Assembly: GCA_027046965.1 (NCBI GenBank)
Contig: JALTWR010000020.1
Coordinates: 1 to 41,511 of the forward strand
Length of the DNA stretch: 41,511 nucleotides
Direction: 5' to 3'
From: Candidatus Altimarinota bacterium
GTDB taxonomy: Bacteria; Patescibacteriota; Gracilibacteria; Absconditabacterales; Absconditicoccaceae
Both the position numbers and the translations under genes were made by a program. The notes under the pieces are model-generated. The model saw only the letters and a list, made by a program, of their open reading frames with translations, was not told the DNA's origin and searched no databases. Below are positions 22,334-31,708 of this stretch, piece by piece (within the stretch, counting starts at the first letter, position 1; each line of letters begins with the position of its first letter).

Positions 22334-22849
22334 TTACTTACATCTTGTAAATCTTAGGATTTCTTCTTTAAACTTGTTTATATCTCAGCTTTTAAGTCTA
22401 CCTTTGGGAATAACAATCACCTTTGTTGAGGAAACATAAACAAACAAAAACTTAGGAGTTTCATATACTTTGTACAAATATGCTAACTCGAATTTGCTTT
22501 CTCATTTAACGGTTTTAACATTCAAAGAATCTCCTACAATGGTTATCTCTATATCTCCTTCAAAAAGGCCAGCGGTTTGCCACTGTTTTTTAATCTTATC
22601 TCTTTTGTGCCAAAACATATAGTCAACTCATTTCCAATAAAGCCACAATCATATCACAATCAGAAATAAAACAACAATCATATCACCTACTGTCTTATTC
22701 GTATCTACAAACCAAATCCATAAAAGCACGAAAGGAATTATTAATCCACCCAAAAATTTAGTTCTTAAATAATTTCTATCATATTTTATAGTATGAGAGA
22801 TAAAGTCAGTTATATCATCTGGCCTAAGTTCAAATTTAATAGAAGTCAT
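22334..22849 (-). CDS. YcxB-like membrane protein
   Basis: 171 aa. A polar N terminus (FELRPDDITDFISHTI) is followed by a basic segment, two close hydrophobic helices (about residues 32-48 and 56-72) and a soluble C-terminal domain ending GRLKSGDINKFKEEIL. This order fits the YcxB family of Gram-positive bacteria. The function is unknown. It shares its strand with the next membrane protein upstream (gap 43 bases). Confidence 0.55.
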
Positions 22850-22892
22850 TTAGAGATATTTAAATCAAATTAAACGATGAGAAAAATAAAAC

Positions 22893-23894
22893 TTATTCAC
22901 CTTTTTCAAATGGCGTCACTAGATAGTTAATAAGATTACCTTTGTATTCGTCTTTTATCTCTGATGGTTTCTTTAATGCTATATAAAAAAGTGTGAAATA
23001 TACACTCTTGGTAAATATAACTATAGTTTTTAGGATCCCATCTAAAACAGCCAATACTCCTATTCCTATCAAAATTGCTGGAATATACAAAGAGATACTT
23101 TGTGAGATAGTAACTACCAGTGGGCCATTTTTAATTAATACTCCCAAGCCATATGATATTATTCCAAAAAGCAACATAATCAGCATATAGACAGGTATTA
23201 ATATTCTTGAAATGCCACTGCCTATAAAGTCTATTCACAAAACTCCTACCAAGGTAGCAGGAATATTGTTTTTTACCTCTTTTAAATCATCTATAGCTTT
23301 TTTAAGGGTTTTTTTTCAAACTACTATAGCTGGTAATAAAAAATTAGAAGCAAGGTCAGCCACCTCGCCAAGAACTCATATAAATATACTCAGCACAAAA
23401 TCCTTTATACTAGTTGATTTATTGTTAGAAGTATTGCCCTTTAGCAAAAGCGAATTAGCCATATCAATAATTCATATAAGTCTTATATCTTTTTTAAGAT
23501 TAGAAATGAGTTCGTGACAATTATTTTTTTGAATTAAAATCTCATTTTCACTTTCACAGCTAATTAAAGCTCTTTTGTAGGAAAAAAAGAAATAGCCATA
23601 GACTCCCATAATTACAACTGCTATTAACAATCGTCCTATTATGCTAGACATCCACTTAAGCGAGATTCCCAGACCCAAAAGTATAAAACTGCTTCACAAA
23701 ACAAAAACCAGAAACCTCATCAACAAGTTATAAGACAACATCAACTTAAAGTTTTTCTGGATAGCTTTATTATTCTTGAATAGCTCCCACGTTAGCTTAA
23801 AGATCCCCAAAATATCCCTAAATCTTGGCTTTAACCTGGGAGTTGTTTTAGAGATCTTACTAGAAAGATTAGATAATAAGTCATTATTAGTCAT
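22893..23894 (-). CDS. Multi-pass membrane protein, unknown function
   Basis: 333 aa. A soluble N terminus (about 45 residues with RFRDILGIFKLTWELF) precedes about six hydrophobic segments, paired around residues 55-100 and 225-310. Between them is an amphipathic region with KGNTSNNKSTSIKDF. I recognise no family motif. TGA codons at 23187-23189 and elsewhere are read as glycine in hydrophobic contexts. Upstream on the minus strand is a conserved A-rich leader (see the leader finding). Confidence 0.7.
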
Positions 23895-23975
23895 GCTTTT
23901 TTATTTTTAAAATAAAATTACTACTTTGCTGATTATAATAAATTTATCGAGTTAATGCAAACTTTTATCAAATAT

Positions 23976-24001
23976 TAAAAACTCGCCCCAAAGGGCGAGC
24001 T
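23976..24001 (-). terminator. Rho-independent terminator of the DUF805 gene
   Basis: On the minus strand, an 8-bp G/C-rich stem (AGCTCGCCC paired with GGGCGAGT, loop of four) followed by five U. It lies 24 bases after the DUF805 stop and separates it from the 22893-23894 gene. Confidence 0.85.
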
Positions 24002-24024
24002 AATACTCAAGATAGGTATAAAAA

Positions 24025-24390
24025 CTATTGTTTAGAAGGAGCTATAAGAAGATAAATAAACAATAGCAAATTAACAAATGGAACAAAATATAATACTACA
24101 AACCAAGGGCTAAGTCCTGCATCTCTTAATCTTTTAATAGTGATCACGACACTTATATAAAACATTAGTAAGGAAAAAACCAACATTACCAACCCCATAA
24201 CACCTCCTGCCATTACTGTACTTGATGCCATACCTCCTTTGTTAGCAGAAAGAATTATACCACCTCCAGCCAAAAACATTAGCAAGATCCCAAAAACCAA
24301 AAGTCATAGATTTATCAAAAAAAACTGCATTCTATCAATCCTCCCTTCTGGAGAGAAAATTAATTGCATCCAATTTTGCTTTTTGTCCAT
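24025..24390 (-). CDS. DUF805 small membrane protein
   Basis: 121 aa with four hydrophobic helices. SPEGRIDRMQFFLINLG matches the GRxxRxxFW entry of DUF805, and TIKRLRDAGLSPWFVVLYFVPFVNLLL matches its signature RRLHDxGxSGW block. The glycine of INLG is TGA. The likely role is in the membrane and is unknown. It has its own terminator and lies 59 bases downstream of the large sortase-tailed gene. Confidence 0.85.
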
Positions 24391-24449
24391 CAGTAGTATA
24401 TTAAAAAATAAACACGCATATAATATAAGATTTTACAATCCCAAAACAA

Positions 24450-27400
24450 CTAATTATCAGTTAGCTTCTCATCTTCAAATAACACAAAAAGCAACTTCAT
24501 CCTCAGATAATCCAAAGTTGCCTTTACAGTCTTGTTCTTCATCAGATCTTTATCTGCCAATAGTTTATCTATCTTTTTAATTACATTTGAAATAGCTACT
24601 CTTCTTTCATCTGAAGATAATGATGCAAATTTTTGAGTTACGATATTATCTATCAAGACCCTGTATTTATATGGAACATCAAGCCCATAAAGCTCTCTCC
24701 TAAGCTCATATATTTTTAGACCTAGATCTTGCTCAGGAACTAATCTTGCTTTAACTATCCATCTATGAGCAATTCCTCAAATTGGAGTACAAGTAAGCAA
24801 AGTTAAATTAGGCTCTTGCGTTGGTTTCAGAACTTCAACATCATAAGGACTTGTCTCATAGGAACGTGTAACTGTGTACCTATATCTTTTATAATTATCT
24901 CATACCTTTTTATAAATTCGAACTTCTTCTCATGGGTCCAATTCTATTATTTTTTGAAAATGTGTCTTATATCTTCACGGATCGTTTTTCCAGTAACTGG
25001 AATGTCCGAATATCACCACATTGCCAGCCTTCCCAACATACTCATCTGTTGTCGGATAATACATAGCACCATTTCTCAAATATTTGTTTATATCTATTTG
25101 CTCTCCTGAAGTCATTTTTTCAAAGTCAGATGATCAAACAGGAACTTTTATTATCGGCATCACCAATCAATTACTTGGTATCACAATATAACTATCTTTT
25201 GTCTGATCTTTTTGAGGCAAAACCTGTTTCCGATATTCAAGATTATCTATATATGTTCATTTTAATCTAAACGTAGACTCATCAGGCAAATCTACCTCGA
25301 TTGTAGGCACCCTCCTTATATATGTTCTTTGAAGAATAGGCGTTCAAGTTTGAGGCAATATATTCGGCAAAACAAATCACAAATGTGGAGCTGATCGTTG
25401 ATTTTCTAGTTCATTAAGATGTTTTCTTTGATCTAATATTAACTTAAAGTCAGCTTCAAGTTCCTCTAAATACTGATCTAAAGTTTGTGTAGCCGCATTT
25501 TCATCCCCCTCATCATCAGGAGTATCGGCTTCTTCGGTAACAGATTCCTCTGAGGAAGCCGGAGCATCGCATTTCCCATCATACAAATCACCTGATTTAT
25601 CCTCACCTAGGCAATAGTCTATAGGCTTATAATACCCTCCATAAGCTCACTCAGGAGGTGTATACACAGCTATGGTAGATAAAACAAAGGGGCTAAAGTG
25701 GCTAGTTTCACAACTAACAAGGTTTGCTTGAACATCTACTTGACAATTATCCAAAGGAATCCAACGAGAAAGTGAATCATCATACCTAAAGATTTCCAAT
25801 TCATCTTCTTTTAGTCAATTTATTTCACTATCTGAATAATGAATCAATATATCAAGATTTTTATCAAATATATGTATTTTTTCATCCTCCTTACAATAAG
25901 CACTAAATTCATAGGTTCTAATTACCTCGGGTTTACTCGGAGTGCCTAGAGACCCAACAACAACATCCTTTTGCAACTGTTTTAATTGGAAAAAAGTTCA
26001 GGTCCCTCCGCAACTACCTGTTCAAATATCAAAATATCCTACAGGAACTTGTATCTGCACCATATCTTCTCAACTTCCCAAAATCAAACTTCAACTGCCC
26101 ATAGCTCAACTCCAGGTATAAACAACATCCGATATTTGATCATCCATAACTTGAGAGTTTCCTGGACATCATTTAGTAATAAAAGTATATGCTCAATCTC
26201 TAGCTTCATTAAGTGCTACATCCCTGGAAACAACTTCAAAAAAATATCTGGTACATGAGAGTAGTCACGTCAAAACTACTGTATGTCACGTGCTTCTATT
26301 ATCGATATTAAATTCTGGGGTTGATCTACCTAAATTAGGAGTTAATCAATAACTAATCTGAGAAGTAGCATCTTGAGTAGTAAGCCATCTAATAATAGCT
26401 CCTGTTAGTTGTGGCTCTATATTGATACTTCAAGATACTATAGCCACAGCAGGCATAACATTCACAATCCTATATATAGGATCAGCAGCATTTCAATTAG
26501 AATCAAATCAGCTATATCGAATAATATAACTGCCAGGGGTCTGATTATCAACAGTACCAGAAGAGACAACATTACAAGTTCAATCATGTTCATCATAACA
26601 ACTAGCTCCTGGATCTACAAAGTTTTGTCATTGGATAATATCTATAACCCCACTTCAATTCAAAGTCAAAATAGGCTTTTTATCTACCTCGACCTGAATT
26701 ATTCCAAAAGAACATTTAGAGGCACAATGACTGTCACATACCTGTATTCAAACCTCATATATCGCATCACCATTTGCATCAGTAGGGTTGTCACCGTCTT
26801 GACCTGTTAAAAAACTCAACAATCAGGTTGAACTAAGTTGAAACTTATCAACATCCGCCCCTCAAGACAAAGTATAGGTTAATTCATTGGGAATAGTTAA
26901 AGTTCAAGATGACGAAGAAAACACTAAAAATCAAACAACTTCTGTAGTATGCCATCTATCGGCTCAGGGACCATCCTCATCTATTACAGCAGGGAAGTAT
27001 CAAGTGGTTGCTATTCATCAAGAGTGAAACTGAGCAAATCCCCCATCTCATCAATCTTCTCAAAGTTGAGAGGTGAAAAAAGTCTGTGGGACCGAATTAA
27101 AGGGAGAGGTGTAATTAACGTTTGAACCAGAAGCACTACTTCATCAAACCACATCGGCACTCTGCCCAGCATCAATCTCGATACCATTGACAACATAATG
27201 CCCTGGCTCTACAGCTAAGTAATCAATTGTTTCTCATCAATGGACATTGGAAGCCCGACTTCTCTGTAAAAATACAGACATCTGTGATATTGTTGGTTCA
27301 CTTGCTCTATTGTTATCATTGCCATTAACGGAAGAAGCTACCCAAGAAGGATCATTATTACTGGTAACCATATGAATAACAGCAGGATTATTTACAAAAT

Positions 27401-27941
27401 TTGGAGTAAAGTATACTGGGGTTCCATTATCAATTTGATCAGTTCTTGAGTATACAAAATCAGTATATATACTTCCTGCTTGAATATGAATAGGCCCAAT
27501 ATCGTAAGCTCAGGACTCAACAACCGCATACGCTACATAAGTGGAAGCAGGTGGATTACTATCATAATTGTCTACTTTCAATGTAAAGCCTGTAGAATTT
27601 TTGTTCCAAGCTCTAGGTGTTCTTTGAATTTCTGCGTCATTTTTACCTCTTATAGTAGCGATCACTATAGGGTTACACATTTGAGAATGAGAAATAAGCT
27701 GAGGCGTATTTCAGGATAAATAGACATTTCAAAACTCCAATACTACATTATCATCGTCAATAGCTATATTATTACTTATAAAAGTTTCTCCTTTATTAAC
27801 GAAATAATAGTTGGTTGTAAACGTAGGAGGCTCATTTAAATGAGTAATTGGTGAGGTAGCATAAACCTGATTTAAAAAAATAGAATGAAAATTGGAAAAC
27901 AAAACCATCACGGCCATTAAGGCAATGACTCATCTCCTCAT
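24450..27941 (-). CDS. Secreted multidomain surface protein with internal LPQTG and a C-terminal sortase domain
   Basis: 1163 aa; I checked the frame codon by codon and found no TAA or TAG. A signal peptide (residues 1-28) precedes two H-lectin-like segments (about 75-270), a cadherin-like stretch (about 320-420), a DUF5011-type Ig domain (about 425-495) and a fibronectin-III-like domain (about 500-595). A ZU5-like segment ending ETSHFSPFVLS follows (to about 790), then an acidic Ser/Glu linker and coiled coil. The sorting motif LPQTG lies at residues 862-866 (25344-25358; its Gly is TGA). From about 925 a full sortase fold follows: FGHSSYWKN (His980), LLTCTPIGG (Cys1051) and AHRW (Arg1060), then a helical tail. 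No membrane helix follows the motif. It is probably secreted and acts on itself or on neighbouring proteins. Confidence 0.88.
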
Positions 27942-27957
27942 TCTTTATATATTTAAC

Positions 27958-28026
27958 AAAGCTAAATAATATAGAGTAATGATAGGTATTTACCTAGATT
28001 TTTCAAAGATTTTTAAAGCTAAATAA
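27958..28026. promoter_or_regulatory. Repeat-flanked leader of the sortase-tailed gene
   Basis: A 14-bp perfect palindromic element TAGGTA-TT-TACCTA (27983-27996) lies 42-55 bases upstream of the ATG at 27941. It is flanked by two exact copies of AAAGCTAAATAA (27958-27969 and 28015-28026). A minus-strand TTGAAA-N16-TATCAT promoter overlaps the palindrome. The layout suggests an operator; no regulator is identified. Confidence 0.45.
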
Positions 28027-28071
28027 GTTGACAACACAGATCGCTATTAGTGTATTATGTTTTAAAAGATT

Positions 28072-28100
28072 AAAAAAACCCCGCCATGATTGACGGGGTT
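28072..28100 (-). terminator. Rho-independent terminator of groES-groEL
   Basis: On the minus strand, AACCCCG pairs with CGGGGTT around a ten-base interior and is followed by at least seven U. It lies 23 bases after the groEL stop. Confidence 0.88.
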
Positions 28101-28122
28101 ACTTCATCAAATCTTAGAAAAC

Positions 28123-29763
28123 CTACATCATACCACCCATTCCTCACATATCAGGCATACCACCACCTGTGGACTCCTTTTTGTCCTCAGGCTTATCTGT
28201 AACTACTGCATCTGTTGTCAAAGTCATAGCAGCAGCACTAACAGCATTTTGCAATGCCACTCTAACTACCTTTGCGGGATCGATCACTCCCATTTTTAAC
28301 AAATCTCCATATTCTCCTGTTTTGGCGTTAAATCAATAATTAAAATCACTATTTTCTTTGACTTTTTCTACGACCAAATCACCTTTGTAACCTGCATTAT
28401 CAGCAATCTGTTTAGCTGGATACTCAATAGCTGCCTTTACTATTTCTAGTCCTATCTTTTCGTCTTCTTCATCAACTTTTACATTATCCAAAACATCTTG
28501 CAATTTTAACAAAGCAGTACCACCTCCTGGAACAATTCCTTCCTCTACTGCTGCCCTTGTTGCATTAAGAGCATCTTCAATTTTTGCTTTTTTGTTTTTT
28601 AGTTCCATTTCAGTTGCAGCACCAACTTTGATAACTGCAACACCTCCTACCAACCTCGCCAATCTTTCTTGCAGCTTTTCTCTATCATAATCAGAAGTTG
28701 TTTTTTCAAGTGCTGCTCTAATTTCTTCAGCCCTTTTTTCTATCTCACTTTCATCACCCTTACCTCATACTATTGTGGTTTTGTCCTTATCAGCTATTAC
28801 TTTATCAGCTTTACCTAACATATCTACTGTAGCATTTTCTAGTTTTAATCCTAGTTCTTCACTTATTACAGTTCCTCCTGTAACCACTGCTATATCCCTC
28901 AACATTTCCTTCTTCCTATCTCCAAATCCAGGTGCTTTAACCGCAAGAACATTTAATACTCCTCTAAGTTTATTCAATACCAAAGTTGCCAAAGCTTCTC
29001 ACTCAACATCATCTGCAATGATAACAATATCCTTTTTACCACTTGCGGCTATTTGCTCAAGAATAGGTAGAAGTTCTTTTATAGAGCTAATCTTTTTATC
29101 TGTAATTAAGATATATGGTTTCTCTACTACAGCTTCCATTCTACTTGGATCTGTGATGAAATATGGAGATATGTATCCTTGATCAAATTGCATACCTTTA
29201 ACTAGCTCTTTTTCTAGTCCTATAGATTTTCCTTCTTCAACTGTTACAACCCCATCTTTTCCAACTTCCTCCATAATTTCAGCTATGAGCTTACCTACCT
29301 CAGGATCTTGAGAAGAGATAGTAGCAACTTGTTCTATCTCTTCTTTAGTTTCAACTTTTTTAGATTTTTTGCTAAGTTCTTCGACTATGGCATCAACCGC
29401 CTTGTGCAAACCTCTTCATAACGCAAAAGGATTAACACCAGCTCTTACAAATTTCAATCCTTCCTTGGTAATGCTATCAACTAGTACTACAGTCGTTGTT
29501 GTTCCATCACCTGCAGCATCGTTAGTCTTGCTAGCAGCTTCTTTGACTAGCTCAGCACCTATATTTTCAAACTTATCTTCCAACTCAATCTCTTTGGCTA
29601 CAGTAACACCATCATTTGTAACTTGTGGTGCCCCAAAGGACCTTTCTAAAATAACATTTTTACCTTTGGGTCACATTGTAACCTTAACAGCATCAGCTAC
29701 TTTTTTAATTCCAGCGTATACCTCTCTCCTGGATTCATCTCAATATTTTATAATTTTTGGCAT
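28123..29763 (-). CDS. groL: 60 kDa chaperonin GroEL
   Basis: 546 aa. GroEL encloses unfolded proteins in an ATP-driven double ring. It has [38 protein letters not shown] (ATP site Asp and Thr residues), [46 protein letters not shown] and the flexible tail ending GGMPDMGGMGGMM. The tail contains a TGA glycine. By hand count only about 7 of 53 glycines are TGA, far fewer than in glyS. It forms an operon with groES upstream and ends at a strong terminator. Confidence 0.98.
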
Positions 29764-29794
29764 GATTTTTCACTTTTAAGATATAAATTTAAAT

Positions 29795-30094
29795 TTATCT
29801 AGCTTCTTTAGCTAATATAGAAGAATGCCTGATAACTAAATACTTTTTACCCTTAATTTCAATTTCATCTGGAGAATATTTAGTAAAATACACTACATCT
29901 CCTTCTTCTACATCCATAGGAGCTCTTTGCCCGTTTTCTAAAATTTTCCCTTCACCTACCGCTAAAACTCTTCACCTTTGTGGTTTTTCTTTAGCCGTAT
30001 CTGGTAAAACAATGCCAGACTCTGTAACATTCTCATCCTCTAAAGGTTCAACAATAATATGGTCTTCTAATGGGATCAACTTAACCTCCGCCAT
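29795..30094 (-). CDS. groS: 10 kDa co-chaperonin GroES
   Basis: 99 aa, full length. [46 protein letters not shown] (mobile loop and roof), [12 protein letters not shown] and [13 protein letters not shown] are typical. The ATG at 30094 is 31 bases before groEL's. One of seven glycines is TGA (QRGRV). It caps GroEL. An inverted repeat and promoter upstream may control the operon. Confidence 0.97.
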
Positions 30095-30120
30095 GGGTCT
30101 TTTTATTTTTAAGATATAAA

Positions 30121-30143
30121 ATCACCCAACTTTCAGCGGTGAT
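30121..30143. promoter_or_regulatory. Inverted repeat at the groES start site (candidate operator)
   Basis: ATCACC, an 11-base spacer, then GGTGAT (perfect 6-bp arms). It lies just downstream of the -10 box and covers the predicted transcription start. It is not the CIRCE element of HrcA and does not match the sigma32 promoter. Confidence 0.4.
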
Positions 30144-30144
30144 A

Positions 30145-30172
30145 AATATAAACATATTTTCAAATTTTTCAA
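30145..30172 (-). promoter_or_regulatory. Promoter of groES-groEL
   Basis: On the minus strand, TTGAAA (30167-30172), 16-base spacer, TATATT (30145-30150), about 50-80 bases before the groES ATG. Both boxes are close to sigma70 consensus, so heat-shock control, if any, likely works through the adjacent repeat. Confidence 0.55.
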
Positions 30173-30201
30173 GACAAAATAGCACTATTTCAATATATAT
30201 G

Positions 30202-30504
30202 CTACTTTAAAATCCATTCTAAATATTTTTTTCCAACCTCTTCGGGTTTTAAAAATATTATCTCTGGTATCTCATAAGGATGGTTCTTTTCAAAATACGC
30301 AAGAAGTTGCTGTTTTTTTTCAGAAGGGAATTTAATTATTAGTATCTTCTCTTCATCTTGAACTAGTTTTCATTGCCACATATAATAAGACTTAACATAA
30401 TTTAGTCTGTTAACACATTTGGCTAATCCTCACTTTACCATTCCTACAATAAATCTTTTAAGCTCCCTAGGTTTGTTAGGATAGGTGGTCAAAAGAATTT
30501 CCAT
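30202..30504 (-). CDS. cutA: CutA-like divalent cation tolerance protein
   Basis: 100 aa, family length. MEILLTTYPNKPRELKRFIVG, AKCVNRLNYVKSYYMWQGK and the signature block EKNHPYEIPEII are the CutA1 pattern; it forms a trimer with a ferredoxin-like fold. The physiological role is uncertain despite the name. It begins 13 bases after the queA stop on the same strand. Confidence 0.92.
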
Positions 30505-30517
30505 TTTAATTTTGTTA

Positions 30518-31642
30518 TTAAATTATAAACATCCCATCTCCGAAACTATAAAATTTATATTTACGCTCTATAGCCTGTTGATATATCTTTTTCATATTTT
30601 CATATCCCATAAAAGCCGCAACTAACATTAAAAGAGAAGATTTTGGTAAATGAAAATTAGTAATTAAACTATCTACTATTTGGAACCTAAATCAAGGATA
30701 AATAAAAAGCTTAGTTTCCCATAAAAGAAAGTCTTTATCAAAGGAGAGGTTATAGATAATCTGTTTCCCTTCCCATTTGCGGCTATTCCAAAAACTTTGA
30801 GTTTCATTTGAATAAGAATCTTTTATATTTTTAGGTAAACTATACCACAGAGCAGGCAAACTTTCCAAAGTTCTCAAAACTGTTGTTCCTACAGACAATA
30901 TTCTTTTTCAATTGCTCTTCATTCAGGCAATTTTTGAAAAAATGTCTTTGTTAATTTTAACCTGCTCAGTGTGTATATCATATTTTGTTATATCTTCCAC
31001 ATCCACTTTTTTAAAAGTTCCCAATCAAACATGCAATATCACATACTCCATATCCAAACCCTTAGCTTCAAGAGCAGATAATAGCTGATGGCTAAAATGC
31101 AGGCTGGCAGTAGGAGCAGCCACACTTCAAGGTTCTTGAGCAAGAAGAGGTTGATAAAAGCTCGTTTTGCTCTTATCAAACTTGATATATGGCGGTAAGG
31201 GCATTTGTCCGTATTTGTCCAAAATATTCAAAATATCTCAGCTTAGAGATTTCAAAATTCTACCTTCTGGGGAAAATCACATCACCTCAAACTCCAATAT
31301 TTTGCCACCAATCTCAAATTTTACAGTACTACCTAGTCTAAATTTTTTTCAAGGTCTAATTAAAGCCTCAAAGGTTCAATTATCCAGCATACGCAAATAA
31401 AATATTTCAGCATCTTTCCCCTCTATCATCCCCTGCAACCTCGCTCTAATAACCTTTGATTTATTAAAAAATATCACTCGATTTTTATCTAGTATCTGCG
31501 TCAAATCCAAAAATTTCTTGTGTTTAATTTCTCAGGTTCCCCTATCATAAATCAGCATTTTGCTATTATGAGGAGGATTTGTCTTTTGCTGAGCTATCAA
31601 CTCTGGGGGCAAATCATAGTCATAATCACTTAATTTAAACAT
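30518..31642 (-). CDS. queA: S-adenosylmethionine:tRNA ribosyltransferase-isomerase QueA
   Basis: 374 aa. It starts [17 protein letters not shown] and has [54 protein letters not shown] and [12 protein letters not shown], ending near [14 protein letters not shown] and [10 protein letters not shown]. It makes epoxyqueuosine in tRNA from SAM and a preQ1-modified base. No other queuosine genes are in the window, so the precursor may be salvaged or made by genes elsewhere. The common C-terminal SFGDAM is SFGDGM here. Divergent from glyS. Confidence 0.95.
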
Positions 31643-31649
31643 TCGAGAG

Positions 31650-31677
31650 TTGAAAAATCAAATTAAATTACTACACT
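31650..31677 (+). promoter_or_regulatory. Candidate promoter of glyS
   Basis: TTGAAA (31650-31655), 16-base spacer, TACACT (31672-31677), 32-59 bases before the glyS ATG. TTCGAG (31642-31647) and CTCGAA (31676-31681) form an inverted repeat enclosing the promoter. The gap is only 66 bases, too short for a T-box leader. Confidence 0.4.
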
Positions 31678-31708
31678 CGAAAAGATTTACTATTTTTAAT
31701 AAAATTTG

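Noticed and set aside
25344-25358. LPQTG as an ordinary C-terminal cell wall anchor
   Set aside because: No following hydrophobic segment or basic tail; almost 300 residues with a sortase domain follow.
26409-26810. 133-aa plus-strand ORF opposite the sortase-tailed gene
   Set aside because: Shadow ORF; the minus strand has an unbroken, domain-bearing frame.
28028-28056. TTGACA-like plus-strand promoter
   Set aside because: The -10 is poor (19-base spacer) and it faces into the groEL terminator with no plus-strand gene.
29369-29779. 136-aa plus-strand ORF opposite groEL
   Set aside because: Shadow of groEL on the other strand; no motifs and no start context.
31643-31708. T-box or glycine riboswitch in front of glyS
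   Set aside because: The gap is only 66 bases and holds a promoter; no room or conserved T-box sequence.
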